Notes: generated by a model from the letters alone, not told the origin. Counted from the first letter of the stretch, positions 54,350-62,613 are shown. The stretch is DNA of 64,000 nt from CAYPXN01 sp964470915 (GCA_964470915.1 CAYYEM010000002.1:1-64000); one strand, 5' to 3'. Numbers and translations are program-made.

Positions 54350-55122
54350 GAGTATTTTTCGTATAATTTTTCCCATTCGATTTCATGTTTTTTAAATACG
54401 GGATCGTGAAGCGCTTGTAGATCAAAGGCTTCAAAGTCTAATTTCATTTTGTTTTGTTCTTCATCACTTAAGGTGTCATCACTCATGGGAAAGAGACATT
54501 TATTTTCTTTTTCGATATGCTCTTCTAAAAATTGCACATATTGAAAAATCAGATTTTCTAAAGTTTTATCAAAGTTGTGAACCTCAGGATGAGTCTTGGA
54601 TTCTTGAAACGTAGCGAGCCGCGAGGAATCAACCCAACCGGTGCCACTGGCGTGGTGAGGGGGCGACGCGAGCCCCTGTAATTGATGAGATGGGTCTTTT
54701 TGATTTTTTTCAAATTCTAATTTCATTGCTTTCAAGAGCTTTCGTCCGAGCACGTGTTCTACGAGTATTGGCATGTTTCCATCGGCTGTAATTGGCGCAG
54801 GATTTTCCCCTATTATTTTTTCTACTTCGTGAATTTGTATCTCAAGCGGAGTATTCATCATCTGAAGTTGTTTATAGAAAGTGCAGTAAGCTCCGCCTTT
54901 GAGAGGAAAGCCTTTTTTCATAAGAGCGGGAATCAAAATATCTTCTTCTTTGGCATGATGCAGTTGATCTGCATAGAGCGCAAAAAAAGCCATGAGCTCA
55001 TTCCAATCCTGTGTTGGAATATTTTGCCCTTTTTTTAAAATAAGAAAAAAATTCTTTAAAACTTTGAGCATTGCTTGGATTTTTTCATGCTCATTTATCA
55101 AATAAATAGAAGCGGCTTTCAT
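54322..55122 (-). CDS. Hemerythrin-domain protein with in-frame repeat-like insertion
   Basis: 266 residues. Di-iron ligand motifs of the hemerythrin/HHE family are visible: NEHEKI (H12), HHAKEED (about 55-61), EHVLGRK (about 122-128) and EEHIEKENKCLFP (about 200-212). Bacterial relatives of this type are about 180-190 residues. Extra material includes residues 147-172 (LQGLASPPHHASGTGWVDSS onward), encoded by a GC-rich two-hairpin repeat between helices. It binds oxygen or responds to oxygen/nitrosative stress. The insertion sits in a surface loop and leaves all ligand motifs intact. Confidence 0.85.
   Translation of the reverse strand: MKAASIYLINEHEKIQAMLKVLKNFFLILKKGQNIPTQDWNELMAFFALYADQLHHAKEEDILIPALMKKGFPLKGGAYCTFYKQLQMMNTPLEIQIHEVEKIIGENPAPITADGNMPILVEHVLGRKLLKAMKLEFEKNQKDPSHQLQGLASPPHHASGTGWVDSSRLATFQESKTHPEVHNFDKTLENLIFQYVQFLEEHIEKENKCLFPMSDDTLSDEEQNKMKLDFEAFDLQALHDPVFKKHEIEWEKLYEKYSQETDKAFC
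54607..54690. repeat. Two-hairpin dispersed repeat, copy B, inside the hemerythrin gene
   Basis: GTGCCACTGGCGTGGTGAGG, then GGGCGACGCGAGCCCC. Shares TGAGGGGG, ACGYGAGCCCCTNTAAT and the two-hairpin layout with copy A (45079-45121). Its GC content is clearly above that of the surrounding gene and it is translated in frame. Confidence 0.5.
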
Positions 55123-55206
55123 AAGTGCAAAGCTAATAAATATAATGTTTTCCCGCCATGACTTAGATCATGTTTGTTGGCAGGCTGTTGATAAACCCAA
55201 ATTGAT

Positions 55207-55233
55207 CCTTCGACAGGCTCAGGATGAACGGTT
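55207..55233. repeat. Single REP-family repeat next to a gap
   Basis: CCTTCGACAGGCTCAGGATG, then AACGGTT: the same sequence family as 12433-12503. It lies 17 bases before the gap. A repeat at the gap edge may have caused the assembly break. Confidence 0.75.
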
Positions 55234-55250
55234 ATTCTCAACTATATTTG

Positions 55251-55350
55251 NNNNNNNNNNNNNNNNNNNNNNNNNNNNNNNNNNNNNNNNNNNNNNNNNN
55301 NNNNNNNNNNNNNNNNNNNNNNNNNNNNNNNNNNNNNNNNNNNNNNNNNN
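55251..55350. other. Assembly gap (100 N)
   Basis: 100 N. It removes the C-terminal half of the di-heme peroxidase gene, including the His of its second heme motif. Confidence 0.98.
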
Positions 55351-56063
55351 TGGCAAGTCATGCATAAGGCTTTTCCAAAAAATAAATCTTTTCCGCGTTT
55401 TTCAGACTCATTCAAAGCATTAGTATTACCTGCTACGAATTGATCATATTTTGAATTTCCGGAAAGAATTGTTCTTTCAAAAGAGGCGATTGCTTGAGCG
55501 ATGCGATCTTTGGTCGGTGGGCCACCAAAAGCTTTTTGAAATAAATCAATATAACCAGGTATTTTGCTAATGCGATCTACCACCACATCATGATTTGGAT
55601 TTCCCATTTCGATGGGGTTTGTTTGAGGGCCTAAAGCCTGCTCTTCAAGAGTTTTGGCACGACCATCCCAAAATTGTAGAGCCATAAAAGTAGAATTGAT
55701 GACGGTCGGAGAATTGCGAGTTCCCTTTTGTCCCTTGATGCCGGTGGACACAGGCTCCGCATCGCTCCAACCTTTTTGAGGGTCATGGCAAGTGGCGCAA
55801 GAAACAGTTCCATCCGCTGACAGACGTTTGTCGAAGTAAAGCATGTGACCCAGTAAAACTTTTTCTTGAGTGAGAGGATTATCTGCGGGAATTTTGAGGT
55901 CTTCAGGTAAACCCAGCGGTACTTTTACAAAAGGTGCATCTTTAGCGGGCTTGCCTTGTGCTGTTGCTGCAGCGGCGGTGGTGTTTTCTAAATTTGAAGA
56001 TTTGTTTTTGGAGCAAGCTAGAGCCAATAAGCACAGAATTAAGATAGAGCTTAATCTTTTCAT
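55351..56063 (-). CDS. Di-heme cytochrome c peroxidase (MauG family), C-terminal part in gap
   Basis: About 237 residues are readable. It is a lipoprotein: lipobox LALAC with the lipidated Cys at 17, then a Thr/Ala-rich linker. The CcpA/MauG domain starts near residue 45 (VKVPLGLPEDLKIPADN). The first heme motif CATCH is at 89-93. FDKRLSADGTVSCATCHDPQ and QFWDGRAKTLEEQALGP are family hallmarks. The second heme motif ALCMTC is cut off by the gap directly before its His. It probably reduces hydrogen peroxide on the outer side of the inner membrane. Full-length relatives are about 330-350 residues. Confidence 0.9.
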
Positions 56064-56080
56064 AAAAAATTCTCCAAAAA

Positions 56081-56113
56081 AAAATGGGTATAAGTATTAC
56101 TTATACCCATTTT
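56081..56113 (-). terminator. Rho-independent terminator after the orphan gene at 56135
   Basis: Perfect inverted repeat with 16-base arms (AAAATGGGTATAAGTA, 56081-56096; partner 56098-56113). On the minus strand it continues into a long T run (A run before 56081). It separates the orphan gene from the peroxidase. Confidence 0.88.
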
Positions 56114-56134
56114 AGCAAAAATGAATAGTTTTCT

Positions 56135-56763
56135 TTAGAAGATTGGAGTGTAACCGCTTCGAAGAAGATTTTGTTCTGCTTGATTGATGATTCTTCCAGT
56201 TCCACCTAAGTCCATCATGGTTTCTCCACTTAAGTGATGGCGAGTTCCAATGTTTCTTGCTTGTTGAAACAGCACTCGTGCCTGACTGTATTGTTGATAG
56301 GCTCTATGGTCTTGACCTAGTCTTCTATCAATGTTTCCAACTCCTACTAATTCTCTGGCACGCGCCAAAAGAGCTTGAGCTCGTTGTTCAGGATTACGGG
56401 GAGCGTAGCTATTCCTTAGGTGGCTTGCGCTTCTACTGGTAGTTGATCTGGGGTTTTCTTGAGCAGAATAACGCACTTCTCTTGTGGTATGAGCGTTGGC
56501 TCCTTGAGGACGGTAATTTAAACCAATGCGGGGTTGCATGTTCAGCCCTGGACGCGCATGCGGACTTCTTCCTGCAGTAGCTGTTCCATGACCATGAATA
56601 GGACGATGGCCTGAAGTAGCACGATGCAGTGCTGTGCTAGGATTTTGGGCTACAAATTGAGGGGCATGGTTAGCTCGCTGTCTTAAGGGTGCATCTCTGA
56701 GTCCTGCTTGAGCCCGACGCAACATGGCATCATGGTTGATTAAGCCGCTATTTGCATTCTGAT
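56135..56763 (-). CDS. Orphan Arg/His-rich protein (N-terminus in gap)
   Basis: At least 208 residues, with the frame open into the gap (QNANSGLINHDAMLRRAQAG). The first 120 residues are basic, rich in Arg, His, Ala and Pro, and probably disordered (ALHRATSGHRPIHGHGTATA). The last 80 form a TPR-like helical hairpin (NPEQRAQALLARARELVGVG, then YQQYSQARVLFQQARNIG). No signal is visible in the part present and no family is recognised. It has its own terminator. Beyond the gap, 56930-56946 on the minus strand is a weak sigma-54-like site (TTGGCAC, then TTTGG), so it may belong to the orphan set. Confidence 0.6.
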
Positions 56764-56863
56764 NNNNNNNNNNNNNNNNNNNNNNNNNNNNNNNNNNNNN
56801 NNNNNNNNNNNNNNNNNNNNNNNNNNNNNNNNNNNNNNNNNNNNNNNNNNNNNNNNNNNNNNN
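56764..56863. other. Assembly gap (100 N)
   Basis: 100 N. It hides the 5' end of the orphan gene at 56135-56763. Confidence 0.98.
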
Positions 56864-57193
56864 TGTAAGGAGTGTGCCCCCAACACGCGAACTATTACGC
56901 GTTGAATTTCGTGTGCTCTCACTAATAAACCAAAGAGGGTGCCAAGATTAAAAACAATAGAATGTTTTTCTAAGTATATGAAAATATTATTATTTTACTT
57001 TTTTTGGAATAAGTACTTGCTTGCTAATGAGCCTAGAATATGAGGTGTAGCTTCGTCACCCTGCAGAGAAGGCGAGGAGCTTAGTCCCCGTCTGTTGACT
57101 CATTTTTGTTAAAATGACATAGGGCTTGTGAAAGTTTGTTAAAGAAATTATAAGGTCGGAAAGTTTTTTCTTAATATTTTATGGAGATATCTC
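56864..57193. promoter_or_regulatory. Intergenic region between orphan gene and hpnH
   Basis: 330 bases without a supportable gene. On the minus strand it has a sigma-54-like TTGGCAC with TTTGG (56930-56946) pointing to the truncated orphan gene. On the plus strand TTTTTCTAAGTATATGAAAA (56965-56984) is an almost exact copy of a motif at 60405-60426. It is followed by TTTTTTTGGAATAAGTACTT then GC (57001-57020), which resembles a -24/-12 promoter with one base too many. Confidence 0.45.
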
Positions 57194-58207
57194 ATGGCAG
57201 TTCCCGCACATCAGGCTTTTGCACTGGCAGGATATTTGTTTAAACAAAAACTGTTTGGACGAAAAAAATACCCGCTCAACCTTATGCTCGAACCTTTGTT
57301 TCGTTGTAATCTTGCTTGCCCAGGTTGCGGAAAAATTCAATTTCCAGATGATATTTTGAAAAAACATTTGAGTGTAGAACAAGCTTTAGCGGCGGCTGAA
57401 GAATGTGGTGCACCGATGGTAACCATTCCTGGTGGAGAACCTCTCATCCATCCACAAATTGAAAAAATTGTGGAAGGTTTACTGTCTCAAAAACGTTACG
57501 TCATTTTGTGTACCAATGCTTTGTTACTTGAAAGAAGTTTACATAAGTTCAAACCCAACAAACGCCTGACTTTTAGTGTTCACATGGATGGTTACGGCGA
57601 ACATCATGATCATTGCGTGGATCGTGAAGGTACTTACGAAATTGCTGTGAAGGCGATTAAAGCAGCCGTGGATGCGGGTCATCGAGTCATCACAAATACC
57701 ACGGTATTCGAAGGTGCAACGATCGAAAATCTAGCAAAGCTTTATGATCACATGACCGAATTGGGTGTAGAAGGTTTTAGTATTTCTCCAGGTTATTCTT
57801 ATGAGAAAGCGCCTGATCAAGATCACTTCCTTTCTAAAAAACGTACCAATGCATTCTTCAAAGAGCTGCTCGATTACAAACGTAAAAATAAAAAGAAATG
57901 GAATTTTAATAATAGTCCTTTCTTCATGGAATTTTTGGAAGGCAAAAGAGATTACGAATGTACGCCCTGGGGAATGCCCGCTTACAATATTTTTGGCTGG
58001 CAAAAACCTTGCTATTTGCTGACTAACGAGGGCTACGCAAAGACTTTCAAAGAATACATGGAAGCAACTGAGTTTGAAAAATTCGGAACCAAATCTGGTA
58101 ATCCTAAATGCGGCAATTGCATGACCCACTGTGGCTATGAGCCGACTGCGGTAAACGACGGCTTATCCAGCATTCCCAAGATGATTCAGATGTCAAAAGC
58201 GGTATAA
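57194..58207 (+). CDS. hpnH: Adenosyl-hopene transferase HpnH (radical SAM)
   Basis: Radical-SAM enzyme joining adenosine to diploptene, the first step in making extended (C35) hopanoids. 337 residues. The iron-sulfur motif CNLACPGC is at 38-45 (C38, C42, C45). The conserved N-terminus MAVPAHQAFALAGYLFKQKL and the C-terminal Cys cluster CGNCMTHCGYEPTA are both typical of HpnH. It is the only hopanoid gene in the window, so the squalene-hopene cyclase and later hpn genes must be elsewhere. An SD (GGAGA) lies 8 bases before the ATG. Confidence 0.96.
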   Translation: MAVPAHQAFALAGYLFKQKLFGRKKYPLNLMLEPLFRCNLACPGCGKIQFPDDILKKHLSVEQALAAAEECGAPMVTIPGGEPLIHPQIEKIVEGLLSQKRYVILCTNALLLERSLHKFKPNKRLTFSVHMDGYGEHHDHCVDREGTYEIAVKAIKAAVDAGHRVITNTTVFEGATIENLAKLYDHMTELGVEGFSISPGYSYEKAPDQDHFLSKKRTNAFFKELLDYKRKNKKKWNFNNSPFFMEFLEGKRDYECTPWGMPAYNIFGWQKPCYLLTNEGYAKTFKEYMEATEFEKFGTKSGNPKCGNCMTHCGYEPTAVNDGLSSIPKMIQMSKAV

Positions 58208-58225
58208 TTTACGTCTTTTTTTTCG

Positions 58226-58471
58226 TTTTACGTAAATTATGTACATCCTCAAGACCTTTTGTACCAGATTCTTAAGATTTCAGTGCTTGTATTGGTTTCC
58301 TTCTCCCTTTGGGGAGAAGGGTAGGATGAGGGGGGGGAGTGCACTTGCTTATATCCTCCCCCTCACCCCAATCCTTCGACAAGCTCAGGACAGGCTCCTC
58401 TCCCCAAAAGGGAGAGGGTGAGTCAGCAAAAAGTACAAAAGGTCTTTGGACTGTAGATTTTACGTAAATTA
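58226..58471. repeat. Composite inverted-repeat element with nested REP
   Basis: About 245 bases. Outer copies of TTTTACGTAAATTA lie at 58226-58239 and 58458-58471. 11 bases inside each are perfect 14-base inverted copies AAGACCTTTTGTAC (58251-58264) and GTACAAAAGGTCTT (58433-58446). The interior has a two-hairpin element (58299-58320 and 58397-58418) similar to that at 15591-15680. Its right half is interrupted at 58372-58396 by a 25-base REP copy (TCCTTCGACAAGCTCAGGAC). Non-coding. Confidence 0.75.
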
Positions 58472-58545
58472 AGCCACAACTATTTTATCTTCTTTCCGAC
58501 ATAAAGGGCCGTAAGAGTCAATAACACGCCAGAAGGGGGCATGTG

Positions 58546-60312
58546 ATGGTGAGTTCATTTTTAGGACGTCGTGTTGCTATGCAAAGCAACATGGGAGTTC
58601 CTCTATTAAATTCCACTCAATTAGGCATGGATCAAATGATCAGAGGCTTTGCTGAAGGTGCTTCAGACTGGAAAGCTTTGCTTTCTTTAACCTTGGGAGC
58701 TTCTGCATTTCGACTCAGCAAGTTTGCTACAATGAGTGTTGTTTCTTCTCCTTATTTAGGGACGGTCTTGGGTTTTCTAGCAGAAGTAAGCACTATTAGA
58801 AGTTCAGAAGCATTGTTACATGGAAAAAACATCGAAGAAGCTTTTGAGGCAAAAGCTTTTGCATCCAGTGCTTTATACTTGGGAGTGTTAAAGTCGAGTG
58901 GAAGTCTGGTAAAAAATCAGAATTTAATTTTTACACATGCGCTACAGAGTGGAGCAATGTTGGGTGCGGCTGAGTTAGGAGCCAAGCTGAAACTCACAGA
59001 TTCGGAATCAGGTTCTTTTGCTCAAAAATGGATAAAAGCTGAAATGATAAACATCCAAATGTTAGCTGGTGCTTCGTTGGCTTATGGTGCTTTGCCTGGA
59101 TTAACGATGCGAGAAAAAGCTTTGGATGTTTTAATTCAAACGCCTGTTGTTGTGAAAAAAAATTCAGGAACGATGTTAGGAACAAACAATGCTTTGCCTG
59201 TGATGTCGAGTCAGCGCGAGATTTTTACTGAACAAAAAGTTCACATTCCTGGAGGAACATATGTGAGAGGGTCTCGCGTAGAAGGTAGTTATGCGAGGGA
59301 AACCCCTCATTTTGTAAAAGTTTCTCCTTTTAGGATTTCAGCTACAGCTGTCTCTAACGCTCAATTGATGGAATATTGGGATATATATCATTCAAGACCC
59401 TTTGCCATTATTGGAAGAGATGAAGCTGGTATTTGGAGAGTGGTAGAACGTGGCAAGAAAAAAGCGCTTCAAGATTGGATGCAGGAGCATTCATCAGCAG
59501 TACCCTTAGAAGGTTTGAGACAGGGAAACTATGTGTTTGATCGAGGTACTTTTTATTTAAGTCGTGTAGTTCCTGAAAGGCCTGAGCATGCAAAAAGCGA
59601 ACGAGTTTCTGCAAACCCGGCTGGAGGAATTCATTGGGCAAAAGCCGTATCAATCGCCGATGCTCTAGGAGGGCGTTTGCCTACGGAGGCTGAATGGGAA
59701 TTAGCAGCCAGAGGACGAATCGTTGATGTGACAGCCCAGATGCGAGAAGAGGGAGTAGCTTTGGAAAAATTTGCAGATTTTGCCAAGGGCCCTCTTATTC
59801 AAGGAAAATATTTTGAGGGTCACGGAGGACGTTATGAAAATTTTGTTCCTGTAGATCCCGTCACTTTGCAAATAATAGGTACGCAGATATTTACAAATCC
59901 TAAGGATCCAAAGCTGGCAGAGCTGTTAAAATCAGGTCAATCGATCGGAGCATGGCGTGTGTTTCCTACTGAGACTGGAGTTTTTGAAGGAGATGTCATT
60001 TGGAGCTCAGTGCACCATCCAAAAAAACATCTTCGTCCTGTCAGTGAAGGACGCTTGGGCCCTTCTGGTTTATTGGATATGGGAGGAAATTTAAGGGAAT
60101 GGACTAATGATGCTTATGCTCATTATCCTTCAGCAGCCGAGAACTTATTTCCAAACCCCACGGGGCCGAAGAACGGTCCCATGAGAGTTTATCGAGGCGG
60201 TAGCTTTGACGACTCCTTTCCAGCGAAATTACGTGCGGCATCGAGAGGTTTTGACCTAGGAGGTGTGGAAGATCCTCTAGTGGGTTTGCGTGCGGTGTTT
60301 CCCGTAGAATAA
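58546..60312 (+). CDS. SUMF1/FGE-domain protein with unusual N-terminal domain
   Basis: 588 residues from the ATG at 58546 (AGAAGGGGG upstream; a GTG directly before is also possible). C-terminal formylglycine-generating-enzyme-like domain (about 225-588): HIPGGTYVRGSRVEGSYARE, AVSNAQLMEYW, GGRLPTEAEWELAARG, GLLDMGGNLREWTNDAY and VYRGGSFDD. The catalytic Cys pair of true FGEs is not visible, so it is probably a binding or non-FGE member. The N-terminal 200 residues (helical, Ser/Leu/Gly-rich: FLGRRVAMQSNMGVPLLNS) match nothing I know. No signal peptide. Confidence 0.75.
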   Translation: MVSSFLGRRVAMQSNMGVPLLNSTQLGMDQMIRGFAEGASDWKALLSLTLGASAFRLSKFATMSVVSSPYLGTVLGFLAEVSTIRSSEALLHGKNIEEAFEAKAFASSALYLGVLKSSGSLVKNQNLIFTHALQSGAMLGAAELGAKLKLTDSESGSFAQKWIKAEMINIQMLAGASLAYGALPGLTMREKALDVLIQTPVVVKKNSGTMLGTNNALPVMSSQREIFTEQKVHIPGGTYVRGSRVEGSYARETPHFVKVSPFRISATAVSNAQLMEYWDIYHSRPFAIIGRDEAGIWRVVERGKKKALQDWMQEHSSAVPLEGLRQGNYVFDRGTFYLSRVVPERPEHAKSERVSANPAGGIHWAKAVSIADALGGRLPTEAEWELAARGRIVDVTAQMREEGVALEKFADFAKGPLIQGKYFEGHGGRYENFVPVDPVTLQIIGTQIFTNPKDPKLAELLKSGQSIGAWRVFPTETGVFEGDVIWSSVHHPKKHLRPVSEGRLGPSGLLDMGGNLREWTNDAYAHYPSAAENLFPNPTGPKNGPMRVYRGGSFDDSFPAKLRAASRGFDLGGVEDPLVGLRAVFPVE

Positions 60313-60404
60313 ATTAGTACTCAAGATTAATTTTTTGCCTTGGTATTTTTTGACTCATCGAGAGTCAAATTTTTGACTAATTTTAACTCTTTTAACATTG
60401 GTTT

Positions 60405-60426
60405 TTTTTCTAAGTATTTGAAAATA
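60405..60426 (+). promoter_or_regulatory. Shared upstream motif before the subtilisin gene
   Basis: TTTTTCTAAGTATTTGAAAA (first 20 of 22 bases); it differs at one position from 56965-56986. It includes the inverted repeat GTATTT-GA-AAATAC and lies about 25 bases before a -24/-12 promoter. Candidate activator or regulator site. Confidence 0.45.
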
Positions 60427-60448
60427 CCTAAGTAATTTTTTGCTTTTT

Positions 60449-60464
60449 TTGGTCCATAGCTTGC
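60449..60464 (+). promoter_or_regulatory. Sigma-54-type promoter of the subtilisin gene
   Basis: TTGGTCCATAGCTTGC: TTGG and TTGC with exactly 10 bases between GG and GC; the centre of the -24 element departs from CAC. The transcript leader would be only about 10 bases and contain the GAGG SD. Confidence 0.5.
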
Positions 60465-60485
60465 ACTTTATTATTTCGAGGTTTG

Positions 60486-62606
60486 ATGAAGATGCAAGCT
60501 TGTAGAAAACCATTTAAATCCGGCGTTTTTTTTCTCTTTTTTTTCATTTTTTTTCCTGTTTTGGCACTTAGTGCTGAGGTGAGGGATTGCGAAGAAGAGG
60601 GAAAAGAATTTGCCTGTGAACAAGCCCTAGTTCGATTTTCTAAAAGTGCCAGCCCTGAATATATTCAACAAGTGTTTTCCAAACTTGATGCAACGCCGCT
60701 GCAATACTTTAATCAAAGTCGTATTTATTATGTGAAATTTAATCGTTCAACAGACACTCTCGATCAGGTGGTGGATTTGCGAGATGAAAACAAAGTATTA
60801 ATGGCGGTTCCTAATGCAAAAGTGACAGCGGATTCTTTACCGAACGATCCTTATTTTTCTTATCTTTGGGGTCTTCGAAATACCGGACAATTTAGCAGCA
60901 ATGGAACAGGAGCAGATATTGGTATTGATGATGTGTGGGATCACATTACAGATTCTTCCTCAATTGTCGTGGCAGTGATCGATACAGGAGTTGATTACAC
61001 GCATCCGGATTTGGCTAATAATATGTGGGTGAACACGGGAGAAATACCAAATAACTCAATCGATGATGATGACAATGGTTATGTGGATGATGTGTATGGG
61101 TATGATTTTTTTAATGACGATGGAGATCCTTTTGATGACCATTATCATGGTACCCATGTGGCAGGCACCATTGGTGCGGTGGGAAATAATAGTATCGGTG
61201 TAGTGGGGGTGGCTCAAACAGCTAGCATCATGGCCGTAAAATTTTTGGGTAGTGATGGTTGGGGATATTATTCAGGTGCGGTTTCCGCAATTGAATATGC
61301 CGTAGCGAATGGAGCTAAAGTGTTAAACAATAGTTGGGGGGGCGGATCTTATGATTATGCTTTAGCAAATGCGGTGGCTGCCAGTAACACCGCTGGCACT
61401 ATTTTCGTAGCAGCAGCAGGGAACAGTGGAGAGAACACCGATTATTATCCTAATTATCCTTCCTGCATTAGTTCGAGCAATGTAATTTCAGTCGCAGCGA
61501 CCACTTACGATGATGAATTAGCTTATTTTTCAAATTACGGAGCTTATACAGTTGATTTGGGTGCTCCTGGTTATTACATCATGAGTACTTTGCCGACTGA
61601 TTACTATGAAGGCAGTGATGATTACGGATATCTGTCTGGCACTTCTATGGCGACCCCTCATGTGGCAGGGGCTGCAGCATTACTTTGGGCTGCTTATCCA
61701 AATTTAAGTCATCTACAAATTATTAATCTGCTTTATCAGGGTGTGACTGAAAAAAGTTATTTGAATGGGGTATCGGTGACAGGTGGAATGTTAAATTTAG
61801 CGAACTCCCTTATATTGGGAGATCCTGCTCTTAACAATGCTCCTGTTGCCAATGCAGGTTCGACTCAATATGCCAAGGTGACTCAAACTGTTACTTTAGA
61901 AGGTAGCGCGATTGATGAAGATGGAAACAGCATGACTTATTCTTGGTCGTTTGTGCCTCCTTCGGGGAGTTCAGCGAGTTTGAGTGCCAGCACTTCTCTC
62001 AATCCGTATTTTACAGCGGATGTAGAAGGTACTTACTATGCTTCTCTTTATGCCAGTGATTGGCTGAGTACCAGTGTCGCCTCAACTGTGAGCATTGTGA
62101 TCACCAATGATCGGGTGCCTCCGAATGTTGTGATTCGAGCAACAAAAAGTTCTGAGAGTGGAGATTCTATTGATTCAGGATCACAAGTAGTTTTGGGAGA
62201 TCGAGTAGTTTTGAATGGAAATGAATCTACAGACAATAGTGTGAGTGCCTCAGAAAGTTCTGCGCTCGAATATGAATGGGAGTTTATTTCAAGGCCCTCG
62301 GGGAGCAGCTCAAGTATTACAGATGCTGATCAAGTGATTGCCTATTTTGTGCCAGATCTTGCAGGAGTTTACACAATTCGATTAACCGTGAATGATGGGC
62401 AGAATGAAAATAGTGGAGAAGTTTCTTTTATGGCAGGAGATAGTTCAAGTATCGGAGCCAACGGAGGCAGTGACGGAGGGTCGGGTGGGTGCAGCATTCA
62501 GACAGGTTCCACGATGAGTTTTTCCTCATGGCTTTGGATGAGTGGTTTATTGCTTATTTTACTCTTCATAAAAAAACTTGCTTGTAAGCGTGATTTTTCA
62601 TTATAG
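60486..62606 (+). CDS. Secreted subtilisin-like serine protease with GGC C-terminal anchor
   Basis: 706 residues from the ATG at 60486 (GAGG upstream). Signal peptide to about residue 30, a propeptide of about 80 residues, then the S8 domain with catalytic D166 (VIDTGVDYTHPDL), H221 (HGTHVAG), oxyanion N313 (AAAGNSGE) and S387 (GTSMATPHVAG). Two PKD-like beta domains follow (about 450-640). It ends GGSGGCSIQTG, a hydrophobic helix (SWLWMSGLLLILLFI) and a basic tail, the same anchor type as the beta-helix protein at 28748. A surface-attached peptidase; a sigma-54-type promoter lies directly upstream. Confidence 0.92.
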   Translation: MKMQACRKPFKSGVFFLFFFIFFPVLALSAEVRDCEEEGKEFACEQALVRFSKSASPEYIQQVFSKLDATPLQYFNQSRIYYVKFNRSTDTLDQVVDLRDENKVLMAVPNAKVTADSLPNDPYFSYLWGLRNTGQFSSNGTGADIGIDDVWDHITDSSSIVVAVIDTGVDYTHPDLANNMWVNTGEIPNNSIDDDDNGYVDDVYGYDFFNDDGDPFDDHYHGTHVAGTIGAVGNNSIGVVGVAQTASIMAVKFLGSDGWGYYSGAVSAIEYAVANGAKVLNNSWGGGSYDYALANAVAASNTAGTIFVAAAGNSGENTDYYPNYPSCISSSNVISVAATTYDDELAYFSNYGAYTVDLGAPGYYIMSTLPTDYYEGSDDYGYLSGTSMATPHVAGAAALLWAAYPNLSHLQIINLLYQGVTEKSYLNGVSVTGGMLNLANSLILGDPALNNAPVANAGSTQYAKVTQTVTLEGSAIDEDGNSMTYSWSFVPPSGSSASLSASTSLNPYFTADVEGTYYASLYASDWLSTSVASTVSIVITNDRVPPNVVIRATKSSESGDSIDSGSQVVLGDRVVLNGNESTDNSVSASESSALEYEWEFISRPSGSSSSITDADQVIAYFVPDLAGVYTIRLTVNDGQNENSGEVSFMAGDSSSIGANGGSDGGSGGCSIQTGSTMSFSSWLWMSGLLLILLFIKKLACKRDFSL

Positions 62607-62613
62607 CTCGTTC

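Noticed and set aside
57001..57020. Sigma-54 promoter for hpnH
   Set aside because: GG and GC are 11 bases apart instead of 10, and it lies about 170 bases before the gene; kept only as a weak site in the intergenic entry.
58299..58418. CRISPR-like array
   Set aside because: The hairpin halves are inverted copies, not direct repeats with spacers; no cas genes are present anywhere in the window.
58226..58471. TTTTACGTAAATTA copies as a target-site duplication of an insertion
   Set aside because: The 14-base sequence is itself close to a palindrome and is part of the imperfect inverted arms of the element, so the apparent direct repeat is not evidence of duplication.
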